From Marinicella meishanensis (GTDB lineage Bacteria; Pseudomonadota; Gammaproteobacteria; Xanthomonadales; Marinicellaceae): a stretch of DNA of 64,000 nucleotides. The notes beneath the pieces were generated by a model. It was not told the origin of the DNA. It worked only from the letters and a program-made list of their open reading frames with translations, and ran no database searches. The DNA lies in NCBI RefSeq assembly GCF_019931145.1, contig NZ_JAIOUV010000007.1:186001-250000 (forward strand), in the 5' to 3' direction. The position numbers were made by a program, and so were the translations under genes. Position 1 is the first letter of the stretch. The number at the start of each line of letters is the position of its first letter. Positions 17,922 to 26,493 of the stretch are shown piece after piece.

Positions 17922-18000
17922 CACCTGGCAAGGCGTGTTTTTGTGTGAACACCGAGATCGTGCCCACCAGCGTCACTTGGTCCTCACATTACAGGATTGA
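17587..18000 (+). CDS. yjbQ: YjbQ family (UPF0047) protein
   Basis: A 137-residue protein of the YjbQ/UPF0047 family, small beta-rich proteins reported to have secondary thiamine-phosphate synthase activity. Signature stretches are intact: RGYYLITDRIEQ, HVFLRHSSAGLTINENADP, DDMPAHIKSSLMG, and the C-terminal LGTWQGVFLCEHRDRAHQRH. The conserved His and Asp residues are thought to bind metal. No strong Shine-Dalgarno is seen. This is the functional copy of the pair flanking the island. The first 335 bases are nearly identical to the relic, so gene conversion between them is possible. Confidence 0.9.
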   Translation: MKQFNLTIQTPGRGYYLITDRIEQAVAEALPGVEVGLLHVFLRHSSAGLTINENADPTVREDFKRFEEHLVPRDFPFHHDYEGDDDMPAHIKSSLMGCQLNIPVSDGRLALGTWQGVFLCEHRDRAHQRHLVLTLQD

Positions 18001-18110
18001 AGCCACCGCAGCTGATTTTTTCTGGCTGATTGTCGGCCATCTGTGCAAAAAAACACCCTGCTGTCATAAAAAAGTTATACTGAAAGGGTGTGTGATGGAA
18101 TGTGTGGGTG

Positions 18111-19112
18111 ATGGTCAGGGCTAAAAAACTGCTGCAATACCGAGCAAATGAGTACAGCGTGCTGAACAAATCCGCCATGTGGCTGGGCAATGTGGCGCTG
18201 TTTTTCATCACCCCTTTTGCCATCAATAATTTCATCAATGGCCGTCTGGATGTGGCCATCGCTTCATTTTTTATCATGGTCATCTTTGCTCTCAACACCA
18301 TCACCGTGGTGTTTTGGAAGCGGTATTATTCCTGGGTGTCGCTCTTGGTGTTGAGCCCTGCCATCCTGATGTTTTGTTACTATTCCATCCCCAACCAAGG
18401 CATCATTGGGGTGTTGTGGAGTTTTCCGGCCTTGGTTTGTTTGTATTATTTGTTGCCGGAAAAACAAGCCTGGGGCGCCAATGTGGTGATCATCGCGCTG
18501 TGCACATACCTGGCATTCAACACCTTTGAGCGGGGCTTGGCCATGCGCATATTTGCCACCTTGTCTTTGATCAGCGCCTTCACCGCTGTCAGCATCCGCC
18601 AGATCAACAAACAACAAATCGAGCTACACCGCCTGGCGATCACCGATTCCCTGACCGGTTTGTACAACCGTACCCTGTTGCGTGCGGCTTTGGATGAGGT
18701 GATCACCCACCACCACAAGCTGTTGGGTGAATGCCATTTGTTGACCCTGGATGTGGATCATTTCAAACGGATCAATGACCAATTCGGCCATGACCAGGGC
18801 GATGAAGCCTTGCGAAACATGGCCCATTGCATCCGCGACCACGTCGGCACTCACGGGGTGGTGTTTCGCCACGGCGGTGAAGAATTCATTGCGGTGTTGG
18901 AAGACTTGAGTTGGCAAGCCGCCAAAAAACTGGCCGAAGACATTCGCCTGGCGGTGGCGAGCATCGAAGTGTTGCCCGAATTCAAAACCACCTTGTCCAT
19001 TGGCTTGGCCAGGCTCAAGCCGCAAATGAATCGGATCGACTGGATCCGTGAATCCGACCGCAATCTGTACCTGGCCAAAAACCAGGGACGCAATCAAACG
19101 GTGGCCAGCTGA
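18111..19112 (+). CDS. Membrane diguanylate cyclase (GGDEF)
   Basis: A 333-residue protein with about six hydrophobic helices in the first 165 residues (for example VALFFITPFAINNF, WVSLLVLSPAILMF), a connector (RLAITDSLTGLYNRTLLRAA) and a GGDEF domain: LDVDHFKRINDQFGHDQGD and the active-site loop FRHGGEEF. It should make cyclic di-GMP from two GTP at the inner membrane. The RxxD inhibitory site is not seen five residues before GGEEF, so product inhibition may be lacking. The sensor domain is not a family that I can name. An alternative GTG start lies 9 bases upstream; ribosome sites are weak for both. Confidence 0.9.
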   Translation: MVRAKKLLQYRANEYSVLNKSAMWLGNVALFFITPFAINNFINGRLDVAIASFFIMVIFALNTITVVFWKRYYSWVSLLVLSPAILMFCYYSIPNQGIIGVLWSFPALVCLYYLLPEKQAWGANVVIIALCTYLAFNTFERGLAMRIFATLSLISAFTAVSIRQINKQQIELHRLAITDSLTGLYNRTLLRAALDEVITHHHKLLGECHLLTLDVDHFKRINDQFGHDQGDEALRNMAHCIRDHVGTHGVVFRHGGEEFIAVLEDLSWQAAKKLAEDIRLAVASIEVLPEFKTTLSIGLARLKPQMNRIDWIRESDRNLYLAKNQGRNQTVAS

Positions 19113-19143
19113 TCCCATCCAATATTTTTTGTCGGGGTTTGAT

Positions 19144-19587
19144 TCAGTTTTCAGGAAATGGGTTCAAATCTGGTTCGACGTAGCGTTGGCGGGCGCGGTC
19201 GGAAAACAAGCGCTCGTGGCTGTAGTGTGACAGCAAGATTTCGCGGTTCAACAACACCGGATTCTGCTGCAGGAATTCATCGGCCGATTCGCTGGCTGGA
19301 CCGTGTTGCATGAAGTGCCAAATGGCCCGCAACCAACCTTCAGTCATGGTGGCGTGAAATTTCTTGGGATCCACCCCATGGTGCTGCAAGAAGCCGCGCA
19401 AAGTCGCTGGCATTTGTTGGCAAGCCCCGGCAAGGCCAACCTGCACCAAATAGCCATAAGCCACTTTGATGTGCACCGCATGGTTGAACTCGGCCAGTTG
19501 TAACTGACGGTTTTCAACCGCAGCCAACAACATCAAATCCTGGGCTACCAGGCAATGGGTGCGGTGGTTTTCGGTGCGGGTGGTCAT
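19144..19587 (-). CDS. Conserved hypothetical protein (HxxH helical family)
   Basis: A 147-residue soluble protein. The pattern AEFNHAVHIKVAYGYLVQ, then LRGFLQHHGVDPKKFHATMT, then LSHYSHERLFSDRARQRYVE and PDLNPFPEN recalls a widespread proteobacterial family of unknown function that keeps the same N-H-x-x-H helix, a His-Thr-rich helix and a terminal V-x-P-D-L-x-P-x-P. The conserved histidines could bind metal or haem, but no activity is known to me. It is divergent from the patatin gene, the starts 60 bp apart. Confidence 0.7.
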   Translation of the reverse strand: MTTRTENHRTHCLVAQDLMLLAAVENRQLQLAEFNHAVHIKVAYGYLVQVGLAGACQQMPATLRGFLQHHGVDPKKFHATMTEGWLRAIWHFMQHGPASESADEFLQQNPVLLNREILLSHYSHERLFSDRARQRYVEPDLNPFPEN

Positions 19588-19646
19588 GCCCCTATTTTAA
19601 TGTGTTTTGATTGCGGTTAGAATCATTGACTTTGAAAACGACCGAT

Positions 19647-20615
19647 ATGGCAATGAAAAAAGCCAAAATTGGCCTGGCGTTGGGCAGTGGCTCAGCGCGT
19701 GGCATGTCCCACATTGGGGTGATCAAAGCCTTGCATGCACTGGGCATCGAACCGGACGTGGTGGCTGGCTGTTCAGTGGGTGCGCTGGTGGGGGCCAGTT
19801 ACGCCACCGACAATTTGGAAAAACTGGAGGACTGGGCCTTGTCGATGAATGAGTCGAAAATTCGCCAATTCCTCAGCTTCAACATCAATGCCTCAGGCTT
19901 TGTCAATGCGGTCAAGTTACAAAAATTATTCGAACACACCATCGGCCTGGAATCGCTGACTTTCAAAGACATGCAAAAACCTTTTGGCGCGGTGGCCACC
20001 GATCTGAGTTCGGGCAAGGAAGTGTGGCTGCGAGAAGGCTCGGTGCACGATGCTTTGTGGTCATCCATGGCCTTCCCCGGTTTGTTTCCCAGCGTCTTGT
20101 TGGACCAACGGTGGCTGGTTGATGGTGGCTTGGTCAATCCGGTACCGGTGACGCTGTGTCGGGCTTTGGGCGCCGACAAAGTCATTGCCGTGAACCTCAA
20201 TGCCGACATCATCAACTCCTATGAAGTGATTGAGGAAGATGAAGCCCCTGAACACCCAGCCAACGCCATCCAAGCTGATGACGATGACCCCAGCCTGTGG
20301 GAAAAAACCAAATCGGGTTTTAAAAAGGCTTTCAAAATGATCAGTGCCGATGGCTCCACCGTCAAAGAGCCGAAAAGCCTGGATGTGATTTCCAATTCCA
20401 TCCACATCATGTCTTCGCATTTGACCCGCAGCCGCCTGGCCGGTGAGCCACCGGATGTGTTGTTGCAACCCAGGCTCAGTGACGTTGGCTTGTTGCATCT
20501 GCACAAGTCCAAAGCCTGCATCGAGGAAGGTCAAGCCTGTGTCGAACGTTTGGCCGAAGAAATCAAATTCAGAATGGGTGAACCCAATGAATCACAAGAA
20601 CCGAAAGTGCTTTGA
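19647..20615 (+). CDS. Patatin-like phospholipase (RssA-type)
   Basis: A 322-residue cytosolic serine hydrolase of the patatin family. The oxyanion loop is GLALGSGSARGMSHIGVIKA, the nucleophile elbow is GCSVGALVGA (Ser in G-x-S-x-G) and the second catalytic residue is Asp in VDGGLVNPVPV. These are in the right order for a Ser-Asp dyad lipid acyl hydrolase. The ATG at 19647 is chosen over an upstream TTG because homology begins at KAKIGLALG. It ends 21 bases before the pepsin-like gene and the two are probably co-transcribed. The acidic stretch EVIEEDEAPEHPANAIQADD is an insert of unknown role. Confidence 0.9.
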   Translation: MAMKKAKIGLALGSGSARGMSHIGVIKALHALGIEPDVVAGCSVGALVGASYATDNLEKLEDWALSMNESKIRQFLSFNINASGFVNAVKLQKLFEHTIGLESLTFKDMQKPFGAVATDLSSGKEVWLREGSVHDALWSSMAFPGLFPSVLLDQRWLVDGGLVNPVPVTLCRALGADKVIAVNLNADIINSYEVIEEDEAPEHPANAIQADDDDPSLWEKTKSGFKKAFKMISADGSTVKEPKSLDVISNSIHIMSSHLTRSRLAGEPPDVLLQPRLSDVGLLHLHKSKACIEEGQACVERLAEEIKFRMGEPNESQEPKVL

Positions 20616-20636
20616 ACCAATGAGCGGGGGCTGTCC

Positions 20637-21890
20637 ATGAGTGCCGATGAAACAGCCAAGCAAGGGCTGACCTTGCCGATTAATCTGGCCTTGGGCCTGG
20701 GTGCTTACACCACCAAATTGTACTTTGGCAGTGAACAAGTGGCCGTCAACGTCATGTTGGACACCGGCAGCAGCACTTTGGCCATCGACCTGGAAAAATA
20801 CCAGCCAGAAAACGACCAACACCTGCAAACCACCACTTATGCGCAAGATGTGGTGTATGGTTCTGGTGGCTGGGCGGGACCGGTGTTGCGCAGTCAAATC
20901 GAATTGGATCACGAGCAAAACGTCGTTTTGAACGACGCCCCTTTTGCCATCACCGCCGACAGCCAACAAGCCAATTTTCAACAAGCCGACGGCATCTGGG
21001 GCTTGGCTTATCACCACCTGAACAAAGCCTATGACGTCAGTACTTATTTGCAGACACAAAACCCGGCGTTGGATTCAACCCATCCTTGGCCATTCAGCGT
21101 GGCCGATACGCCCAAAGGGATCAAGGCCTTCAGGACCTACCTGCACCAGTTCCCAGAACACGACATCACCCCCCTGTTCACCGACTTTGAAGACCACGGC
21201 ATCGTGCCCAATCGGTTCAGTTTGATCACCCACCGCTCCATTGAATATGTGCCCCAAGCCGACATGGATTTGGCGGCCCGCGAACAAGAACCGCTGAATC
21301 AAGGCGCATTCATCATTGGTGGCGCATTGCCGGCAAGACCCAAACAAACCCTCCAGGTGGTGCATGATGCCTACTACAACACCGAATTGCTTGGCTGTCA
21401 GCTTGCTGGCTTTGATTTTTGTGCCGCACCGCCACTCGATGCACAACATGTGAACAGCTTCTTTTCCAATGCCATCATCGATTCAGGCTGCAGTTTCTTG
21501 GTCTTGCAAAAAAACCTGTATGCTTATTTCATGGACTGCCTCGAACAAATCGATGCGCGTTTCAAAGACATGACCCAAGCCGCCACCACGGCATTTCAGC
21601 AAGGCCAGGATTACCACCCCAAAGCCTTGGATCCTGCACAGTGGCCTGATTTGACCTTGACCTTCAAAGGCCTGGATGGGGAACCGGTGGCGCTGGTGGT
21701 GCCGCCCCATTGTTATTGGCAAAACCACGCCCAACGGCCCAACAATTGGATGTTCATGGTGATGAACCAAATGCCGCAGTGGCCAGATCAAACCCTGTGT
21801 GGCTTACCGCTGATCAACAACTACCACTGTGTGTTCGACCGCTCACAACAGGGCTTGGGGGTGATTCATTGTTTGCCCAAGCCAAGCTGA
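20637..21890 (+). CDS. Pepsin-like (A1 family) aspartic protease without signal peptide
   Basis: A 417-residue bilobed aspartic protease. The first active-site motif is VMLDTGSSTLAID (DTG at residues 42-44) and the second IIDSGCSFLVL (DSG at 282-284). The spacing of about 240 residues is that of pepsins. A Tyr flap region (DVVYGSGGWAGPVL) follows the first motif, and QADGIWGLAYHHL matches the conserved G-I-x-G-L-x-Y block. No signal peptide or pro-segment is present, as in the few cytoplasmic bacterial pepsin homologues such as shewasin. It is translated just after the patatin gene. The start is the ATG after a GGGGG stretch. Confidence 0.88.
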   Translation: MSADETAKQGLTLPINLALGLGAYTTKLYFGSEQVAVNVMLDTGSSTLAIDLEKYQPENDQHLQTTTYAQDVVYGSGGWAGPVLRSQIELDHEQNVVLNDAPFAITADSQQANFQQADGIWGLAYHHLNKAYDVSTYLQTQNPALDSTHPWPFSVADTPKGIKAFRTYLHQFPEHDITPLFTDFEDHGIVPNRFSLITHRSIEYVPQADMDLAAREQEPLNQGAFIIGGALPARPKQTLQVVHDAYYNTELLGCQLAGFDFCAAPPLDAQHVNSFFSNAIIDSGCSFLVLQKNLYAYFMDCLEQIDARFKDMTQAATTAFQQGQDYHPKALDPAQWPDLTLTFKGLDGEPVALVVPPHCYWQNHAQRPNNWMFMVMNQMPQWPDQTLCGLPLINNYHCVFDRSQQGLGVIHCLPKPS

Positions 21891-21920
21891 GCTGGCTGGC
21901 AGTCGGCAGCAAGCCAGCGA

Positions 21921-22787
21921 TCATAAACTGTAAAAAGTGGTGAAAAACAACACCATGCGGTAGATCAGGAAGATCCAATAAATGGCGACCACAAACAACA
22001 AAGCCTTGACCGCGGTGATGAGCGTCGAGAATTGATGCACCTGTTTGGAGGCCAGGTGGTAATAAACCCCAAAGGACAGGAACAATAAAATGGAATAAGA
22101 GAACTCAAACCATTGGGACAAAGCCTGTGGGCCGGCCATGGGCAACACCACCACCAGCAAACGCTCAAGCAGCGGCGCCAAAGTCGCTTGCAACACCAAC
22201 ATGAAGGCAAACACATGGGTGGCAAACACCCAATGACCCACGGCGCCAAAACGCACCGACCGATTCAAGCCCAACACCACCAAAGCCAGCATGGGGACCA
22301 TGATGATGACCAATGATTTGGCCTGGATCTCGACGCGGTCATTGAACCGCGCAGCGAACTCACTGGCTGCCTCGCCGGTGCTGTCTAAGCGGTGCTCAAC
22401 CATTTGTTGGGCCAAGGGTTGGTGCAGGAAGTTGGTGGCCTGGGTGTGGATTTCCAAGGAGGTGGTGAAGGCCGAATAACCCAACAGGCCCGCAACCAAA
22501 AAAAACAGGATGTTGGCAAACACCAAAATCTGAAACGGTGTCAGGCGGTGTTGGCGGACACCGGCCAGGTAATCGGCGGTCAGTTGGCCCGGCCGGAACA
22601 GCAACAAAGTAAACGATTTCAGGAACTTACCGTCCATTTCTGTCACCGACTCCCAGGCCTGAGAGCCCAAGGTGCGCATGGACAGATCTTCTGGGTTCAG
22701 CTGTTTTTCACCGCATTGGTGACAATATGGCCCCAGCAAATCGGCCTGACAGCTGGGGCAAGTTGGCTGCTTTTCTGCCGACACCAT
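21921..22787 (-). CDS. DUF3667-like membrane protein with zinc ribbon
   Basis: A 288-residue protein. The N-terminus has two CxxC motifs, CPSCQADLLGPYCHQCGEKQ, forming a zinc ribbon. A conserved block follows (FLKSFTLLLFRPGQLTADYL then GVRQHRLTPFQILVFANILF) and then four or five membrane helices. This matches the DUF3667 type of inner-membrane proteins of unknown function. It lies 9 bases upstream of the DUF885 lipoprotein stop on the same strand and may share its transcript. Confidence 0.75.
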   Translation of the reverse strand: MVSAEKQPTCPSCQADLLGPYCHQCGEKQLNPEDLSMRTLGSQAWESVTEMDGKFLKSFTLLLFRPGQLTADYLAGVRQHRLTPFQILVFANILFFLVAGLLGYSAFTTSLEIHTQATNFLHQPLAQQMVEHRLDSTGEAASEFAARFNDRVEIQAKSLVIIMVPMLALVVLGLNRSVRFGAVGHWVFATHVFAFMLVLQATLAPLLERLLVVVLPMAGPQALSQWFEFSYSILLFLSFGVYYHLASKQVHQFSTLITAVKALLFVVAIYWIFLIYRMVLFFTTFYSL

Positions 22788-22796
22788 CTCAGGGGG

Positions 22797-24710
22797 TTAC
22801 TGCACCTGTTGCGCAGCAACCCAGGTATCCACCTTTTCTTCCAACACTGCCATCGGCACCGCACCGCCCAACAACACCAAATCATGGAAGGCTTTGATGT
22901 CAAATTGATCGCCCAAGGCTTCCTGGGCTTGTTGGCGCAATTCGACGATTTTGATCATGCCCAATTTGTAACCCAAGGCTTGGCCTGGCCACACCATGTA
23001 GCGTTCGATCTCGGCCACCACATCCGAGTCCACGGTACCGGTGGTTTCGGCCATGTATTTGATGGCCTGTTCACGGCTCCATTTTTTGTGGTGCAATCCG
23101 GTATCCACCACCAACCGGACAGCGCGGAACAACTCGGCCTTCAGCCGACCCAGATCACCGTATGGATCCCCTTCATACATGCCCATTTCCTTGGCCACCA
23201 ATTCTGAGTACAAGGCCCAGCCTTCGACATAGGCATTGTATGGTGCAATGCGCCGCACCATGGGCAAGCTGTCTTGTGCCAGATTCAAAGCGATCTGCCA
23301 GTGATGGCCGGGATTGGCTTCGTGGTAAGTCAGGGTTTTCAGATCAAACTTGGCATTGGCTTTGATGTCACGCAAGTTGATCCAGTAGATGCCGGGTTGT
23401 GAGCCGTCGATTTTTGGTGATGAATACATGCCTCCAGGGGCCGATGCTTGTCGTGCTTTGGGAAACGCCCGCACTTCCACCTCGTAGGGTGGTTTGGTGG
23501 CAAACAATTCGGGCATGCGCACATTGATCTCTTCGATGTAGCCATTCAAATCGGCGATCAGCTGGGCGCGGCCGGCTTCCGAGTCCTCATATAAGAACTG
23601 GGGGTCGTCATTGATCGCCAACATCCGCTCACCGACGGTGCCCTCGGTGTGACCATTGGCCACCAGGATGGCATCCATTTCGGCCTCGATGCGGGCCACT
23701 TCATCCAAGCCCAGTTGGTGGATTTCATCAGGCGACAAGTCGGTGTCACCCAACATCTTCACCGCATCGGCATAATAGGCTGGGCCATTGGGCTGGGCCC
23801 AAATGCCCGATTCATCGGTGGCCCGCTCACGCAATTGGCGCAAGGCGTCAATGATCAAACGATAACCGGCATACAAACCACCATTGATGTGTTCAGCGGC
23901 TTCTTGCGACATGGCTTCGGCTTGTTCCTTGCCGATGCCTTCAATGGCCAGCACCTGGCTGGTGAAGGTTTTGTACAAAGGATGCTTGGTGGCAGTCGGG
24001 GCGATGAAGGCCTCCAAGCCAGCGATGGTCTTGTCAATGATGACTTTGGGCGGTATCCAGCCTTGCTCGGTGTCATGCGACAACTTGGCCATCACGCTTT
24101 GTAAAAAGGCATCGTAGCCATCCAATCGTTGCAAATAGTCTTGTGCGTCTTTCAGGCTGTTGATCTTTTGGTTGGACACCATGTAATTGGGCACATCGAT
24201 CAAGGGCCCGTTGATTTGATTGACCACAAATGGCGACAAGCCCATCCACAAATCGATGTAACCAATGTCAAAGTCTTCATGACCTGAAAAATACCGGTTC
24301 AGGTTGATCATCACTTGTTGGTTGTCGCGATCAACTTGGCTGCTCACTTCCATGGCTGCCAACTGGCGGTTGATCTCACGCAGTTTGGCCCGCATTCTGG
24401 CCTCGACCACTGGCGCATAATTGTCCAAGCGGTGGTTGTAAGCCCCACCGGCCAAAGATTCATCCACCCCCAACACCGTGGCGTAATGAGGTCTGGCGTG
24501 AAACAAGACCGCCGCCGAGCTGTCAAAAATGGCCTGCAGTGGTGGCACCGCCGGCTGTTCTTCGGCGTGATTGGGCAGGCTGGGTTTGGCCAATTCTTGT
24601 TTTTCTGTGTCGGCTTGTTTGCTTTCGGCAGGTGGCGTTGCTTGGTCACCACAGGCCACCAGCAGGCCAGCGATGGCGGTTATTAAGACCCCTTGTACAA
24701 TGGATTTCAT
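22797..24710 (-). CDS. DUF885 family lipoprotein, putative metallopeptidase
   Basis: A 637-residue exported lipoprotein. The signal peptide MKSIVQGVLITAIAGLLVAC ends in a lipobox (LVAC). The start at 24710 is preferred over an upstream ATG because it begins this signal. The DUF885 hallmark HEANPGHHWQIALN is present, with SSPKIDGSQPGIYWINL before it and EGWALYSELVAKEMG after it, a zinc-peptidase-like arrangement. The protein probably acts on peptides in the periplasm or on the outer membrane. Length is typical for the family. Confidence 0.87.
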   Translation of the reverse strand: MKSIVQGVLITAIAGLLVACGDQATPPAESKQADTEKQELAKPSLPNHAEEQPAVPPLQAIFDSSAAVLFHARPHYATVLGVDESLAGGAYNHRLDNYAPVVEARMRAKLREINRQLAAMEVSSQVDRDNQQVMINLNRYFSGHEDFDIGYIDLWMGLSPFVVNQINGPLIDVPNYMVSNQKINSLKDAQDYLQRLDGYDAFLQSVMAKLSHDTEQGWIPPKVIIDKTIAGLEAFIAPTATKHPLYKTFTSQVLAIEGIGKEQAEAMSQEAAEHINGGLYAGYRLIIDALRQLRERATDESGIWAQPNGPAYYADAVKMLGDTDLSPDEIHQLGLDEVARIEAEMDAILVANGHTEGTVGERMLAINDDPQFLYEDSEAGRAQLIADLNGYIEEINVRMPELFATKPPYEVEVRAFPKARQASAPGGMYSSPKIDGSQPGIYWINLRDIKANAKFDLKTLTYHEANPGHHWQIALNLAQDSLPMVRRIAPYNAYVEGWALYSELVAKEMGMYEGDPYGDLGRLKAELFRAVRLVVDTGLHHKKWSREQAIKYMAETTGTVDSDVVAEIERYMVWPGQALGYKLGMIKIVELRQQAQEALGDQFDIKAFHDLVLLGGAVPMAVLEEKVDTWVAAQQVQ

Positions 24711-24796
24711 GGTTTGATTTATGCGGTTTGAGAAACCCACATCTTAAAGCCACCGGCGTCATTTTTCAAAGATTGCCGGTGGTTCTGGCCAAGTCT

Positions 24797-26089
24797 TCAG
24801 AGCAAAAACACAAAACGCAGGGTGAACAACACGGCAATCACCCACACGCTGATCGGCACTTGCCCAGACTGTCCGGTCAGTGCTTTGATCAAGGCATAGG
24901 CAATGAAGCCCACGGCGATGCCATCGGAGATGGAGAAACTGAACGGCATGATCAATGCGGTTAACAACACCGGGATGTATTCACTGGCATCATCCCACGC
25001 CACTGAGCGCAATGCAGCCAACATCAACATGGCCACAAACAACAGGGCCGCGGCCGTGGCATACGGCGGGATCATGCCCGCCAATGGAGACAAAAACAAA
25101 CTGAGCAAAAACAGCAGCGCCACGGTCAAAGCAGTCAGGCCGGTTTGACCACCGGCGGTCACCCCAGCGCCACTTTCGATGTAACTGGTGGTGGTGGACG
25201 TGCCGAGCAAGGCCCCGGCCATGGTGGCACCGGAATCGGCCATCATCGCCTGATCGGCCTTGGGCAGGTGGCCGTCTTCATCCAACAACTCGGCTTGTTC
25301 GGCCACCGCCACCAAGGTGCCTGAGGTGTCGAACAAGTCGACAAACAGAAAAGCGATGATCACCGGCCACAAGGCCAAGTCCAGGATCACCCCCCACTCC
25401 AGTTGCCACCAGGTGGGTGACAGAGACGGTGGCATGGCCACCAAGCCTTGATAGGGCACCAGATCCAACAGCCACGCCAAGGTGGTGACCAGTACAATGC
25501 CCATGATGATGGCCGCGTGTTGGCGGTGGTGGTGCAACACCACAATCACCAGAAAGCCGAAAAAAGTTAACAGCACTTCGGCCGATTTGAAATCACCCAA
25601 ACCCACCAACGTGGCCTCGTTGTTGACGATGATGCCGGCATTTTGTAAGGCAATCATGGCCAGAAACAAACCAATGCCCGCCGCAATCGCGGTTTTCAGC
25701 GCCCGGGGCATGGTGTTGATCAACCACTGCCTGAGTTTGAACACACTGAGCAAGAAAAAAATCACCCCCGACCAAAACACACAACCCAAAGCCACTTGCC
25801 AGGAATGACCCATGGCCCCCACCACCCCAAAGGTGAAAAACGCATTCAAGCCCATGCCCGGTGCCAGGGCAATTGGGTAATTGGCCAACAAACCCATCAA
25901 GGCCGAGCCGATGGCCGCGGCCAGGCAGGTGGCCACGAACACCGCGCCGGCATCCATGCCGGTGGCCGACAGCATGTTGGGGTTGATCACCATGATGTAG
26001 GCCATGGCCAAGAAGGTGCTGATCCCGGCCAGGATCTCTTGTTTGACTGAGGTGCGGTGCACGGTCAATTTAAACCAACGATCCAGCAT
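24797..26089 (-). CDS. NCS2 family purine permease (AzgA-like)
   Basis: A 430-residue inner-membrane transporter with about 12-14 hydrophobic helices. Typical AzgA-type sequences are seen: EILAGISTFLAMAYIMVINP at the N-terminus, YPIALAPGMGLNAFFTF, IGLFLAMIALQNAGI, and FVDLFDTSGTLVAVAEQ in the middle, then the GTSTTTSYIESGAGV loop. Members import adenine, guanine or hypoxanthine with protons. Its ATG overlaps the stop of the upstream SspB-like gene (TGATG), so the two are translationally coupled in an operon with the MATE gene. Confidence 0.93.
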   Translation of the reverse strand: MLDRWFKLTVHRTSVKQEILAGISTFLAMAYIMVINPNMLSATGMDAGAVFVATCLAAAIGSALMGLLANYPIALAPGMGLNAFFTFGVVGAMGHSWQVALGCVFWSGVIFFLLSVFKLRQWLINTMPRALKTAIAAGIGLFLAMIALQNAGIIVNNEATLVGLGDFKSAEVLLTFFGFLVIVVLHHHRQHAAIIMGIVLVTTLAWLLDLVPYQGLVAMPPSLSPTWWQLEWGVILDLALWPVIIAFLFVDLFDTSGTLVAVAEQAELLDEDGHLPKADQAMMADSGATMAGALLGTSTTTSYIESGAGVTAGGQTGLTALTVALLFLLSLFLSPLAGMIPPYATAAALLFVAMLMLAALRSVAWDDASEYIPVLLTALIMPFSFSISDGIAVGFIAYALIKALTGQSGQVPISVWVIAVLFTLRFVFLL

Positions 26090-26493
26090 CAGGCCTCCTG
26101 CGCCGCGGTCAACAGCTCAACTTGATTCAGGGGCACGCTGACCTGAATGGCGGTGCCGCCGAATTTTCCGGTGAAGAGTAAACGTTCTTGGGCCACCTGC
26201 AGGTGGTTGATGGCGGTGGGTGACAGGTTGAATTTCAAGTGTGTTTGGTCCACGGCTTCAATTGGCGGGGTGAATTCGATGGCCGCGACCACTGCTTTGA
26301 TGCGGGGCTCATGGCCCAGCGCCACTTGCTGCATGTACCCCTGATAAAACCGTTGTTCCAGTTCACTGCCGTGTTGGGCGGCTTGGAGCCCTTGCAAATT
26401 CTGCTTTTTCAAAGACCATTGCATCATGCGATTGAACTGGGTGATCACCAGCAAAATCAACAGCAACAGCACCAGTAAAATGTATTCAATCAT
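26089..26493 (-). CDS. Membrane-anchored protein with SspB-like C-terminal domain
   Basis: A 134-residue protein. Residues 2-20 (IEYILLVLLLLILLVITQF) form one membrane helix. The C-terminal half reads LKFNLSPTAINHLQVAQERL then LFTGKFGGTAIQVSVPLNQV. This resembles the SspB fold (ClpXP adaptor), whose core has the order L-S-x-x-A-[VI]-x-x-L-x-x-x-x-x-x-[FL]-x-x-[RK]-F-G-G and then a V-P strand. True SspB is soluble, so this may be a membrane-tethered relative or a chance likeness. It overlaps MATE by 4 bases (ATGA) and the purine permease by 1. Confidence 0.55.
   Translation of the reverse strand: MIEYILLVLLLLILLVITQFNRMMQWSLKKQNLQGLQAAQHGSELEQRFYQGYMQQVALGHEPRIKAVVAAIEFTPPIEAVDQTHLKFNLSPTAINHLQVAQERLLFTGKFGGTAIQVSVPLNQVELLTAAQEA

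Noticed and set aside
22392-23207. A 271-residue plus-strand frame
   Set aside because: It lies across the ends of the DUF3667-like and DUF885 genes on the other strand and has shadow-type composition.
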